Positions 16,983-25,734 of a stretch of 64,000 bases of DNA are shown one piece after another. The stretch covers positions 13,981-77,980 of the forward strand of contig CAYPAX010000003.1 in assembly GCA_964408735.1 (NCBI GenBank). Reading direction: 5' to 3'. The stretch is from UBA7887 sp964408735 (GTDB lineage: Bacteria; Pseudomonadota; Alphaproteobacteria; UBA7887). Made by a program: the position numbers and the translations under genes. Within the stretch, counting starts at the first letter, position 1. Each line of letters opens with the position of its first letter. The notes below the pieces were generated by a model. That model was given only the letters and a program-made list of their open reading frames with translations, was not told the DNA's origin and did not search any database.

Positions 16983-18022
16983 ACTTCAGATCCGACAACG
17001 AGTCGCCCGCCGCGCCTGAAATCATGGAGGCGCTTGCCCGCGCCAACCGCGACAGCGCCCATTCCTATGGTGCCGATCGCTATACGGCAGAATTGCAGGC
17101 GCGCTTCGGCGAGCTTTTCGAAACCGATCTCACGGTCTATCCGGTGGCCACCGGTACCGCCGCCAACGCGCTCAGCCTGGGCGAGCTGGCGCCACCCTAT
17201 GGGGCGGTCTACTGCTACGCGGACGCGCATATCAACGTCGACGAATGCGGCGCGCCAGAGTTCTACAGCGGCGGCGCCAAGCTGGTGGGACTGGCCGGCG
17301 AGCACGGTCGTATCGCGCCGCAAACCGTCACCGAGACCCTGGCCGCCACGGGCTATCACGGTGAGCACGAATCGGCACCCGCCGTGCTCAGCCTGACCAA
17401 CGCCACAGAAGCGGGTACGATCTACGGGCCGGCGGCAGTGGCCGCGCTCGCCGACATTGCAATAGACGCCGGCATGGCAGTGCATATGGACGGCGCCCGC
17501 TTTGCCAACGCCCTTGCCACGCTCGGCTGCTCGCCCGCCGATCTCAGCTGGCGGGCCGGCGTCGACATGCTGTCCTTCGGCGCCACCAAGAACGGCGCCA
17601 TGATGGCCGAGGCGGTGGTCGATTTCCGCCCGCCCTCGCGGCGCCCCCCACACGAGTCCCTGCGGCGGCGGCGCATGCGGGGCGGCCATCTGTTGAGCAA
17701 GATGCGCTTCCTCTCTGCGCAATTGCTCGCTTATGTCGAGGACGGCCTCTGGCTGCGCCTGGCCGGGCACGCCAATGCTGGTGCGGCGCGTCTCGGCGCA
17801 GACCTGGCGGCGCTCTCCGGGGTGCGCCTCGCCCATCCTGTCGAGGCCAACGAAGTCTTCGTTTATCTGCCCGAGCCGCTTGCCGACGCCTTGGCGGCGG
17901 CCGGCATCGAGTTTCACCGCTGGCCCGGCGAGGACGGCCTGGTCGCGCGCCTGGTGGTGCCCCATAGCGTCGATATGGCCAACATCGAGCATTTGCTCGC
18001 CATTGCAGCGGCGGCGACATGA
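16979..18022 (+). CDS. Low-specificity L-threonine aldolase-type PLP enzyme
   Basis: 347 residues from a GTG overlapping the JAMM stop; GGAG site seven bases upstream. Fold-type I aminotransferase-like enzyme with NFRSDNESP at the N-terminus, HMDGARFANAL for cofactor contact and the PLP lysine in SFGATKNGAM (about residue 203). The substrate-binding end (LVVPHSVDMANIEHLL) also fits. The reaction is cleavage of L-threonine or allo-threonine to glycine and acetaldehyde. Confidence 0.9.
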   Translation: MNFRSDNESPAAPEIMEALARANRDSAHSYGADRYTAELQARFGELFETDLTVYPVATGTAANALSLGELAPPYGAVYCYADAHINVDECGAPEFYSGGAKLVGLAGEHGRIAPQTVTETLAATGYHGEHESAPAVLSLTNATEAGTIYGPAAVAALADIAIDAGMAVHMDGARFANALATLGCSPADLSWRAGVDMLSFGATKNGAMMAEAVVDFRPPSRRPPHESLRRRRMRGGHLLSKMRFLSAQLLAYVEDGLWLRLAGHANAGAARLGADLAALSGVRLAHPVEANEVFVYLPEPLADALAAAGIEFHRWPGEDGLVARLVVPHSVDMANIEHLLAIAAAAT

Positions 18023-18645
18023 GCGAGCCGGCGTTCAATGTGCCGCCGGTCACGCTCAGGCTCTGCCTGATCCTGCTCGTCTGCTATCTGCTGAGCCTGT
18101 GGCTGGGGATCTGGCCGGGCACGCCCGGCGGCAGGTTGGCGCTGGACGTCCAGGCCTTTCGCGGCCAGTTCGCCGAGGGCGGCAGCCTCGAGCCGTGGCT
18201 GCTGGCGGCCCTGCCGGGCCACGCATTGCTGCATGCGGGTTTCGCCCATTTCGGCGTCAACGCCGGCATGCTGCTGGCTTTTGGCGCTGTCATCGAGCGC
18301 AGCCTGGGTGGCCGAATGCTGGTCGCCCTGGCGCTTTCGGGTGCCATCGTCGGCGGGCTTGCCATGGTCGTGCTGAGCGGTGAGGCGCCGGCCTATCTCG
18401 TCGGCGCCAGCGATGCCGTGCATGCCGTGGCGGGAGCCGCGGCCCTGCTGATGCTGCGCCTCGGCGACGAGCGCGGCCGGCGCACAGGCTTTGCCCTGCT
18501 CGCCTTCCTGATCGGCATCAACGTGCTTTTGGCAGTGCTTGGCGACGTGGCGATGATCGGCGAGCTGCGCATTGGCTGGCAGGCCCATCTCGGCGGCCTG
18601 GCCGCCGGCCTGGCGATTGGCAGCTGGGCTATCTCAAAACGCTAA
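18019..18645 (+). CDS. Rhomboid-family intramembrane serine protease
   Basis: 208 residues with six hydrophobic helices. HAGFAHFGVNAGML in TM2 carries the oxyanion-hole His and Asn (HxxxN), GASDAVHAVAG in TM4 the catalytic Ser, and WQAHLGGLAAG in TM6 the catalytic His. The Gly usual after the serine (GASG) is Asp here. The start overlaps the aldolase stop by four bases. It converges with the gene at 18642 by four bases. Substrates unknown. Confidence 0.85.
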   Translation: MSEPAFNVPPVTLRLCLILLVCYLLSLWLGIWPGTPGGRLALDVQAFRGQFAEGGSLEPWLLAALPGHALLHAGFAHFGVNAGMLLAFGAVIERSLGGRMLVALALSGAIVGGLAMVVLSGEAPAYLVGASDAVHAVAGAAALLMLRLGDERGRRTGFALLAFLIGINVLLAVLGDVAMIGELRIGWQAHLGGLAAGLAIGSWAISKR

Positions 18646-19181
18646 GGAGACTCGGGCGGGTTGCCGTCTTCGTCTTCGTCGTCCGGGTGCAGCAAGGCGT
18701 TGATCTCTTCGCGCGTCAGCGACACCGAGCCGATATCCGGGTCGAAACCGGTGGTCTCCACCAGCACCTCGGTCTCGGATTCGGCGACCTGCGGCAGATC
18801 GGGCGCCTCAATGAGACGGCCGTCGCCAACCACGGTAGCTTTTTCACTGATATTGCTGTCCTTGCCGCGAACCACCTTGAAGGGCCGGCGAATGCCACTC
18901 TTGGCGATGGCCTCGAGGGCGGATTGCGCCGGGATCGAGGTGCGCTCATTGGGACTGGCATAGACGTGGTAGCGCAGCTCGTAATTGGTTTCCAGCCAGG
19001 TACGGCGGGGGAAACGCATGTCATCGAATTCGGGCTGATCGCCGAGCGAGCGCGAGATAACGCTCCGCCCGCCCTCGAAGACGATGAAGCCTTCCGGTAT
19101 AGTCTGCGCGACCGGCAATTCTGCGGCGGCTGCTGCCATATTCTCTAGCTTCTGCCATTTGCACCGCTTCTGCGATGCCAA
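18642..19181 (-). CDS. Hypothetical protein
   Basis: 179 residues from the first ATG, or 165 from the ATG at 19139 (MAAAAAELPV), which is equally plausible. No signal peptide or membrane helix. The C-terminus is acidic (DDEDEDG run) and the body is polar with no motif I recognise. Coding potential is supported by length, codon pattern and the tight convergent overlap with the rhomboid gene. Function unknown. Confidence 0.6.
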   Translation of the reverse strand: MASQKRCKWQKLENMAAAAAELPVAQTIPEGFIVFEGGRSVISRSLGDQPEFDDMRFPRRTWLETNYELRYHVYASPNERTSIPAQSALEAIAKSGIRRPFKVVRGKDSNISEKATVVGDGRLIEAPDLPQVAESETEVLVETTGFDPDIGSVSLTREEINALLHPDDEDEDGNPPESP

Positions 19182-19276
19182 TCCTTAGGAATATAGCATA
19201 CTTGGCGCTGCTTCAAGTCAGAGGCCCTTGCCCCGCCATCCGCGGGCCGCTATGTAAGGGCCTTCAGCCCGCTCAT

Positions 19277-19349
19277 GCGCCCATCGTCTAGCGGTTTAGG
19301 ACACCGGCCTCTCACGCCGGAAACGGGGGTTCGATTCCCCCTGGGCGTA
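19277..19349 (+). tRNA. tRNA-Glu (anticodon CTC)
   Basis: A complete cloverleaf can be drawn: acceptor stem gcgccca/tgggcgt (with a G-U first pair), D arm with gtctagcggtttaggac, anticodon stem ccggc/gccgg around loop ctctcac (anticodon CTC, reads GAG), and T arm cggggttcgattcccc-type. The discriminator base is A at 19349; the following bases are ccg, so the 3' CCA is not fully encoded and must be added by the CCA enzyme. Confidence 0.96.
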
Positions 19350-19366
19350 CCGAGCTTTTCAATGGC

Positions 19367-19801
19367 TTAGGTTTTTAGGGCGGGATGTGTGCCGGCAAAT
19401 TGGGCCAGCAGCTTTTTCAGCTTCTTTTCGTTGACCGCGAGCACGGCGTCTTCGACGCTCATCCATTTGCGTCGGCGCTGGCCTTTTTCGGGCCATTTGC
19501 GCCGGATGCGGGTGACCGCCATGGGAAATACAGCGACACGGCGCAGGCCACCGCCCTTGTCGTCGGCCTTTTCGTAGTCGTAGGTGCCGATGGCGTCGAG
19601 CGATATATCGCCTTCGACGCCGGCCTCTTCATAGGCCTCCAGTGCCGCGGACTCCGAGGCCGTCATGCCGGTCTCGATATTGCCCTTGGGCAGCACCCAG
19701 CGCCGCGTCTCCATCGACGTGACCAGCACGATCTGCAGGCCGCCCTTGTGCTGGCGATAGGCAATGGCTGCGCATTGACTGATGGGGGGGCTGCTGGGCA
19801 T
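19367..19801 (-). CDS. Nudix hydrolase (DIPP-like)
   Basis: 144 residues. Nudix fold with WVLPKGNIETGMTASESA followed by EAYEEAGVEG. In the box Gx5Ex7REUxEExGU, the first Glu is Met and the Arg is Leu, but the metal-binding EExG core is intact. The WVLPKG entry and EAYEEAGV pattern fit the diphosphoinositol/diadenosine polyphosphate group. The ATG at 19801 begins exactly at the domain; upstream in-frame sequence does not look coding. Divergent from the sulfurtransferase at 19859. Confidence 0.85.
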   Translation of the reverse strand: MPSSPPISQCAAIAYRQHKGGLQIVLVTSMETRRWVLPKGNIETGMTASESAALEAYEEAGVEGDISLDAIGTYDYEKADDKGGGLRRVAVFPMAVTRIRRKWPEKGQRRRKWMSVEDAVLAVNEKKLKKLLAQFAGTHPALKT

Positions 19802-19858
19802 GCTCTCAGGCTCTCCGCGGCGACGTGGCCGGGAGCATAACACCAGGGAGCCCCCACC

Positions 19859-20722
19859 GTGAGCCCAGCCCACTTGTTGATCGAGTGTGACGCCCTCGAA
19901 GCCCGCCTCGGCGATGCGGCGTTGCGCCTCTACGACTGCACGACATGGCTGCGGCCGGATCCGCCGCGCATCTATCGTGTCGAAAGCGGCCGTGCCGATT
20001 TCGAGGACGGCCATATTCCCGGTGCCGACTTTCTCGACCTGACCGGAGAACTGGCGGACCCGAATACGAAATTCAACTTCATGATGCCCGCGCCGGAGGC
20101 GCTGGCGGCGACTCTGGCCAGCCATGGCGTCGGCGAAGACAGCCAGGTGGTGCTTTACTGCCGCAGCAACATTCAATGGGCGACGCGGGTGTGGTGGATG
20201 ATGCGGGCGATCGGTTTCGATGCCGTCTCGGTGCTCGATGGCGGCTTCGACAAGTGGCAGGCCGAAGGCAGGCGCGTGACGACCGAGATCACGCGGTACC
20301 CGGCGGCGAGCCTGACGCCACGCCCGCGCAATGGTCTATTTTGCGACAGCGCCGCGGTTTTGGCGGCCATGGACGATCCCGATACCTGCGTCATCAATGC
20401 CCTGCGCGCCTCTTTGCACGATGGCAGCGATAAAGTGAATTATGGCCGCCCCGGGCGCATTCCGGGCAGCGTCTGCGTGCCTGCCCTGTCGATGCTCGAT
20501 GCCGATACCAAGGCCTACCGGCCATTGCCCGAGCTCGAGAGCCTCTATGCCGAGGCCGGTGCCCTGGCTGCCGAGCATGTGGTGATTTATTGCGGCGGCG
20601 GCATCGCCGCGACCAGCGACGCCTTCATCCTGACCCGTCTCGGCCAGAGCTCGATCAGCATCTACGATGCCTCGATGTCGGAATGGGCCAACGACCCGTC
20701 GCTGCCCATGGAGAGCGGCTAG
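19859..20722 (+). CDS. Two-domain rhodanese-type sulfurtransferase
   Basis: 287 residues from GTG with an AGGGAG site nine bases upstream. Tandem rhodanese domains occupy about 5-135 and 150-283. Active-loop candidates are LYCRSNIQWA in the N-terminal domain and IYCGGGIAAT in the C-terminal domain, both with Cys. In classical thiosulfate/mercaptopyruvate sulfurtransferases only the C-terminal Cys is catalytic, so two cysteines are slightly unusual. Expected to act in the cytosol in sulfur transfer. Confidence 0.88.
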   Translation: MSPAHLLIECDALEARLGDAALRLYDCTTWLRPDPPRIYRVESGRADFEDGHIPGADFLDLTGELADPNTKFNFMMPAPEALAATLASHGVGEDSQVVLYCRSNIQWATRVWWMMRAIGFDAVSVLDGGFDKWQAEGRRVTTEITRYPAASLTPRPRNGLFCDSAAVLAAMDDPDTCVINALRASLHDGSDKVNYGRPGRIPGSVCVPALSMLDADTKAYRPLPELESLYAEAGALAAEHVVIYCGGGIAATSDAFILTRLGQSSISIYDASMSEWANDPSLPMESG

Positions 20723-20734
20723 AGCCGGTCACGG

Positions 20735-20932
20735 TTAGTCGAAGATATCGGGATCCTGGCTGATCGCGTCGTCGAGCGCGCGGTCGATCTTCACCCGCAC
20801 CTCCTGTTCGATCTTGATGGCCAGGTTGATGACGATCGGCTTGTCCGGCGCCTCGACCTTGACGGTCGGCGCGCAGGCCACTGCCAGTGACAGCAGCGAA
20901 GCGGCCATCGCCATCTGAATTTGCCTTTTCAT
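20735..20932 (-). CDS. ynbE: YnbE-like lipoprotein
   Basis: 65 residues. Signal and lipobox (VACAP, about residue 20) are followed by VEAPDKPIVINLAIKIEQEVRVKID, the hallmark of the YnbE family. YnbE is an outer-membrane-associated lipoprotein that works with the AsmA-like YdbH and periplasmic YdbL in phospholipid transport to the outer membrane. Neither ydbH nor ydbL is in the neighbourhood here, so ynbE is separated from its usual partners. It faces the sulfurtransferase (convergent) and is divergent from the HD protein. Confidence 0.8.
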   Translation of the reverse strand: MKRQIQMAMAASLLSLAVACAPTVKVEAPDKPIVINLAIKIEQEVRVKIDRALDDAISQDPDIFD

Positions 20933-21087
20933 GGCGCAATTCTATGCTCCGGGCGCCCCAGACCCGCAGTGACGGGCGACACACGAGATAGCGGTTTGTG
21001 TGAACTTGTTCATACCCAGGGGGCAACTTCCCCTGTCAGAGTCCGACATTCGGCCGGTACAGAAGCACTTCCGTGGCAGGAGGCAAG

Positions 21088-21981
21088 ATGTTCGACCCGA
21101 CCTCACTTGCGATCGACGCGTTTCTCGATCTGCTCAAGGACGACTATCTGGCAACCTATGGCCAGTTGGAGCCCGATTATCCGGGCATCGTCGCCTTCGC
21201 CGGGCGCATAGCCTTGGAAAACATCGCCAATAGCGACGCCCCCTATCACGACGTTCGCCATACCATGATGGTCACGCAAGCCGGCCAGGCGATCCTCAAA
21301 GGCAAGCATCTCAGCGAGGGCGGTGTCGGGCCGCACGACTGGCTGCATGCCATCCTTTCCATGCTTTTCCATGATATCGGCTTCGTCCGCGGCCTGTTGC
21401 GCGACGACCGCGAAGGCAAATACGTGACTGACGAGGCGGGCGGGCGCATTGCGCTCATGCCCGGCGCCAGCGATGCCGCGCTCTGCCCCTATCACATCGA
21501 GCGCGGCAAGCGCTTCGTGCGCGAGCGTTTCGCGGGCCACACCACAATCGTGGCGGAGATCATCTGCGCCAATATCGAGCGCACCCGCTTTCCCGTGCCC
21601 GACACCAACGACAGCCACGTTGCCGACGACATGCCGGGCCTGGTGCGCGCCGCCGATTTCGTCGGCCAGCTTGGTGACATCAACCACACCCGCCACCTCT
21701 CCGCCCTCTTCATCGAGCTGCAGGAGACCGGCACCACCACGCGTCTCGGCTTCGACAACGCCGCCGAGCTGCGCCGCGACTACCCGGCCTTCTTCTGGCG
21801 CACCGCGCGGCCCTATATGGAAACCGCGATGCGCTATTTGCGCATCACCCGCGAAGGCCGCGAATGGCTTGCCCGCCTTTACGCCAATGTCTTTGCCGAA
21901 GAGCATGACCTCGCCTGCGCCGGCCCGGAGCGTGCGATCGGTGCGGCGGCGCCGAAGGTGATGGGCCTGCGCCCAAGGTGA
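21088..21981 (+). CDS. HD-domain metal-dependent phosphohydrolase-like protein
   Basis: 297 residues. The ATG at 21088 has a perfect AGGAGG four bases upstream; a GTG at 21073 overlaps this site and is rejected. HD-type metal ligands are visible: HDVRHT (about residue 55), LSMLFHDIG (about 90-98) and a late Asp (GLVRAADFVGQLGD, about 193-205). HD proteins hydrolyse phosphomonoesters or cyclic nucleotides; the substrate is not predictable, though several class III cyclases are encoded nearby. Confidence 0.82.
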   Translation: MFDPTSLAIDAFLDLLKDDYLATYGQLEPDYPGIVAFAGRIALENIANSDAPYHDVRHTMMVTQAGQAILKGKHLSEGGVGPHDWLHAILSMLFHDIGFVRGLLRDDREGKYVTDEAGGRIALMPGASDAALCPYHIERGKRFVRERFAGHTTIVAEIICANIERTRFPVPDTNDSHVADDMPGLVRAADFVGQLGDINHTRHLSALFIELQETGTTTRLGFDNAAELRRDYPAFFWRTARPYMETAMRYLRITREGREWLARLYANVFAEEHDLACAGPERAIGAAAPKVMGLRPR

Positions 21982-21995
21982 CGCGCTGGCGCTGA

Positions 21996-24900
21996 TCAGG
22001 CGAGCGGGAGCTCGAACCAGAAGGTGGCGCCGTCACCGACGACGCTGTCGAAGTCCAGGCTGCCGTCCATGCTTTCGACCAATTGGCGGCTGATGGTCAG
22101 GCCGATGCCGGTGCCTTCTATCTTCGACGCCTCCATGCCGACGCGGGAGAAGGGGCGGAACACTTCATCGTGATTGTCGGCGGAAATGCCGGGACCCGTG
22201 TCAGTGATGCTGACGCGCAGCTTGCCCGCCTCTGTCGCCACCGCATCCAGCGTCACGCTGCCGCCCTCACGGTTATATTTCACCGCGTTGGAGAGCAGGT
22301 TCAGGAGAACCTGCTTGAGCCGGCTATGGTCTGCCAACACATAGACGCGCGATTCGAACCCCCCATTCAAGACAAATGACACGCCGCGTTCGTCCGCCAG
22401 CGGCTGCACCAGCGCGATGCTCTGCCTCACCGCTTGCTCGACATCGATGGGCTCCAGATCGAGGTCGACGCTGCCCGATTCTATCTTGGAGAGATCGAGA
22501 ACGTCGTTGATCAGAGCAAGCAGGTGCTGGCCGCCCTCGACGATGTGCTCGACGCTGGCCCGTTGTTCGTCGGTGAGGGGTTGATCGGGGTAGTCCCTTT
22601 GCATCTGGGCAAATCCCAGGATGGCATTGAGGGGTGTGCGCAGCTCATGGCTCATCGACGAGAGGAACTCGCTCTTGGCCTGGTTTGCCGCGTCCGCCGC
22701 CTTCCAGGCCGAGATAAGCTCCTGTTCCACCCGTTTTCGTTCGGTGATGTCGCGCACCAGGCCGGTGAACAGGCGGTCGCCCTCTAGGCCGACCTCGCTG
22801 ACCGCGATTTCCATCGGGAAGGTGGAGCCGTCCTTGCGCCGGCCCCTGACTTCGCGCTCGATGCCTATGGCCCGGGCCATTCCGGTCAGCAGGTAGTTGC
22901 GGATATAGCTGTCGTGCCGCTGGCTGTAGGGCTCGGGCATCAGCATCGCGATGTTCCTGCCGATCACCTCCTTGGCGTCGTAGCCGAACATGGCGCCAGC
23001 GCTGCGGCTGAAGGATTCGACGATACCATCGGTGTTGATCACGATGATGCCGTCGACCGCGCCGTCCATGATGATGCGCAGACGCTCCTCGCCCCGCTGC
23101 AATGCCAATGTTCTTTCGGCGACCCGCGCCTCGAGCTCTTCATTGAGCTCGCGCAATGCGTCCTCGGCGCGCTTGCGCTCGCTGATGTCGGAGAAGATGG
23201 CCCGGATGGCCGGCTCGCCCTCCCAATCCACGACCATGGCCCGGCACTCGACCCAGCAGACCGAGCCATCGCGGCGCAGGATGCGCATCTCATAGTCCCG
23301 TGGGGCGTCCTCGCCTCGCGTCCGCCTGCTCCGGTAGTCTCGCGAGCGCCCGATATCCTCCGGGTGAACATAGCTGTCTATGGTGTCCAGAGCATAAAGT
23401 GGCGCGGGGTCATCGTAGCCAAGCATGTCGGCCATGGCCTGATTGGCCAGCAGCACTTTATCGTTGCGGTGTACGACGACGCCCTGGATCGAGCCCTCGA
23501 CGAGATTGCGGAAGCGCTGCTCGCTGAGGCGGACCTCGTCTTCCTGGCGCATGAGGTCCGTGATGTCGGTTCCGGTGCCGCGATAGCCGACGAACGTGCC
23601 GTCGTTGCCGAAGACTGGCTTGCCGTTGATGCGGACCTGGCGAATCTCGCCATTTTCGGCGGCACGCTTGAATACGAAGTTGCGGAACGGCCGCCGCGCC
23701 TCATGATCCTGCGCATGGGCTTCCCATTTTCCACCATTGTCATCTCCGGGGAGCCGGTAATCGAAGCGTGTCTTGCCCAGCGCCGGCGGCAGGCTTGGTC
23801 CGGTATAGGACAGAGGATCGGCCGATATCGCCGTAAAACGATGCTGCTCGTCCGTCTCCCAATACCAGTCCGATGTCGCCTCGGTGAAATCCTTGAAGCG
23901 CGCCTCGCTCTCTTTCAGCGAATCCTCGCCGCGCTTGCGCTCCGTGATGTCCTGGTCGGTCCCTATCAGGCGGATCGCGCGTCCCTGGTCATCGCGAACG
24001 ACGCTTGCGACCTGATGAATCCAGCTTTCGCTGCCGTCAGGCTTGCGGATGCGGTAATCGCCATCGATCACATCTCCGGCGTCTGCGGCAGAGCAGGTTG
24101 AGGAAATCACATGCTGGCGATCGGCAAGGAAGCGCTCGCGGTCATCCGGATGCACCGCCGCGAGAATCAGCTCCAATGTCGGCACGATGGATTCCGGTTC
24201 GTAGCCATACAAGCGAAACTCTTGTGCCGACCATACCAGATCCCCTGTCTCGACATCTCTTTCCCAGCTACCGACCATGGCGACCCGTTGCGCTCTGGCA
24301 AGGCTGCCTTCGCTCTTGCGCAACTCGTCTTCGGCCAGCTTGCGTGCCGTAATATCGTACAGGCCGCCGAAGATTGCGGACTCACCGCCGTAGTCGAGCA
24401 GCTTGGCGGATACCACAACCCAAAGCTCATCGCCATTCGGCAGTCTGACCTTGTGTTCCTGGTTGTGAACTTCGCCCGTAGCCTGCAACGTCGCCACAAT
24501 TCGTGCTCGGTCGCTCGAGTCGACATAAATGTCCGCAGCTTTTCTGCCCACCGCGTTATCCGGGAGCTGGAGGAGGTGTTTGTAGTGCTCGTTCGCGAAT
24601 AGAATGGTGCCGTCCGATATGCGTGTTATCACGCTGGGAATCGGGTTTGCCTCAACGACGGCTTCAGCTTTCTGCTGAGTGTCCCGCCTATCCGTTATAT
24701 CACTAAATAGCCCTAGAATAGCCGGTTCGCCTTGCCAGTCGATCTTTACCGAACGGCATTCCAGCCAGACATCTTCGCCGTTCTTGCGAATGGCTGGGCA
24801 TTCGTAATGGGTGGGCCATTCCTGGTCACGAAGGCGTCCCTCGGCATATTGCCGTATGCGTTTCTTGTCCGCTGTCGAGAGCCACGCATCGACCGTTCCG

Positions 24901-25061
24901 AGCCGCAGAATATCGTCCGGGCTGTCATAGCCGAGTAGGTCGGCAAATGCCTGATTCGCAAACAATAGCGTGTCGTAGCGGTGTACGAGAATGCCCTCGA
25001 CCGCATTCTCCACCAGGCTTCGGAAGTTTTCGTCGCCTCGATCGAATTTCTCGCTCGCCAT
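21996..25061 (-). CDS. Multi-PAS sensor histidine kinase with FixL-like haem PAS
   Basis: 1021 residues, no obvious membrane helix. Six PAS/PAC units can be followed at about 12-130, 131-245, 255-378, 385-500, 515-632 and 658-777, each ending in DITxRK-like PAC tails. A HisKA helix (SMSHELRTPLNAILGF, phosphoacceptor His805) and an HATPase domain complete it. The last PAS closely resembles the haem PAS of FixL: RHDSYI places His716 at the haem-ligand position and Arg736 at the position of the oxygen-sensing Arg220 of Bradyrhizobium FixL, while Arg206 is Asn. It may therefore sense oxygen. No partner regulator gene is adjacent, so it is an orphan kinase. Confidence 0.9.
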   Translation of the reverse strand: MASEKFDRGDENFRSLVENAVEGILVHRYDTLLFANQAFADLLGYDSPDDILRLGTVDAWLSTADKKRIRQYAEGRLRDQEWPTHYECPAIRKNGEDVWLECRSVKIDWQGEPAILGLFSDITDRRDTQQKAEAVVEANPIPSVITRISDGTILFANEHYKHLLQLPDNAVGRKAADIYVDSSDRARIVATLQATGEVHNQEHKVRLPNGDELWVVVSAKLLDYGGESAIFGGLYDITARKLAEDELRKSEGSLARAQRVAMVGSWERDVETGDLVWSAQEFRLYGYEPESIVPTLELILAAVHPDDRERFLADRQHVISSTCSAADAGDVIDGDYRIRKPDGSESWIHQVASVVRDDQGRAIRLIGTDQDITERKRGEDSLKESEARFKDFTEATSDWYWETDEQHRFTAISADPLSYTGPSLPPALGKTRFDYRLPGDDNGGKWEAHAQDHEARRPFRNFVFKRAAENGEIRQVRINGKPVFGNDGTFVGYRGTGTDITDLMRQEDEVRLSEQRFRNLVEGSIQGVVVHRNDKVLLANQAMADMLGYDDPAPLYALDTIDSYVHPEDIGRSRDYRSRRTRGEDAPRDYEMRILRRDGSVCWVECRAMVVDWEGEPAIRAIFSDISERKRAEDALRELNEELEARVAERTLALQRGEERLRIIMDGAVDGIIVINTDGIVESFSRSAGAMFGYDAKEVIGRNIAMLMPEPYSQRHDSYIRNYLLTGMARAIGIEREVRGRRKDGSTFPMEIAVSEVGLEGDRLFTGLVRDITERKRVEQELISAWKAADAANQAKSEFLSSMSHELRTPLNAILGFAQMQRDYPDQPLTDEQRASVEHIVEGGQHLLALINDVLDLSKIESGSVDLDLEPIDVEQAVRQSIALVQPLADERGVSFVLNGGFESRVYVLADHSRLKQVLLNLLSNAVKYNREGGSVTLDAVATEAGKLRVSITDTGPGISADNHDEVFRPFSRVGMEASKIEGTGIGLTISRQLVESMDGSLDFDSVVGDGATFWFELPLA

Positions 25062-25734
25062 ATTATTATTACCGCATTCCTATCAGCGTGTTCGACAAGG
25101 CGGCCATACGTCACCTGTCTCGCATATGGCCATGGGACAGTGTCAACGTTGTCTTGCTAAAGAGCCATCGCGACAGGCATGGGCCTGCGCAATGGCGCGC
25201 CAAATCGAGCAGCATCAAGGTTTCGTCCCGGCTTTGCGGGGCGGCGATGCATTGCAGGCGTGGCCAGGACGGGGTTGCGACCCCGTCGGATTAGCAGGAA
25301 ACGTGCGACACGGGTTTTGCGACCCTATTGACAACGAATACCCGGCAGCACAGCCGCCGGAAGATCCCCCGTCGACCAAGAGAGCATCGGGAAAAGCCTC
25401 CCACGGCGTTTTCCGTGCTCCAAGTCAGCCCAAGTACGAGACGATTGATGTCTAACTGTTCTCATTGATCTAAACTCCAACATCCATCCCGCTCCACGCA
25501 CAGAAATACAAGTATAAGTATTAATAAATAGTTTTCAAGCATTGTTCCGCACGCGAAACGGGTGACAGTATGGAATTGCCAAGTCAGCAGCGGATTACAG
25601 CGAGTCGAGAATATTTTGCCGCTTGGTCGAATCCGCGTCGCGAAACTCGCCCGGTTTGCGCAGCTGCGCTGCGATATCCCCGCCGCCCGCGCTCGGCTAC
25701 ACTCCGTCGCGGAAATCCAAGAGGGAGAGAGACC
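25062..25734. other. 673-bp intergenic stretch between divergent genes
   Basis: This stretch separates the multi-PAS kinase (minus) from the PanB-like gene (plus) and must hold both promoters. It contains a perfect 7-bp hairpin around a 6-base loop at 25268-25287 (gacgggg/ccccgtc, no T-run) and an AT-rich patch at about 25500-25540. A plus-strand reading frame from an ATG at 25126 to 25455 (109 codons, Cys-containing, low similarity to anything I know) could be a small gene but has no good ribosome-binding site; I do not call it. Confidence 0.5.

Noticed and set aside
19802..20176. N-terminal extension of the Nudix gene on the minus strand
   Set aside because: The extra 125 codons lie antisense to the rhodanese gene and lack similarity; the ATG at 19801 begins the Nudix fold.
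25126..25455. Possible 109-codon gene in the intergenic region before the PanB-like gene
   Set aside because: No ribosome-binding site, no recognisable family and composition consistent with a chance frame in GC-rich DNA.
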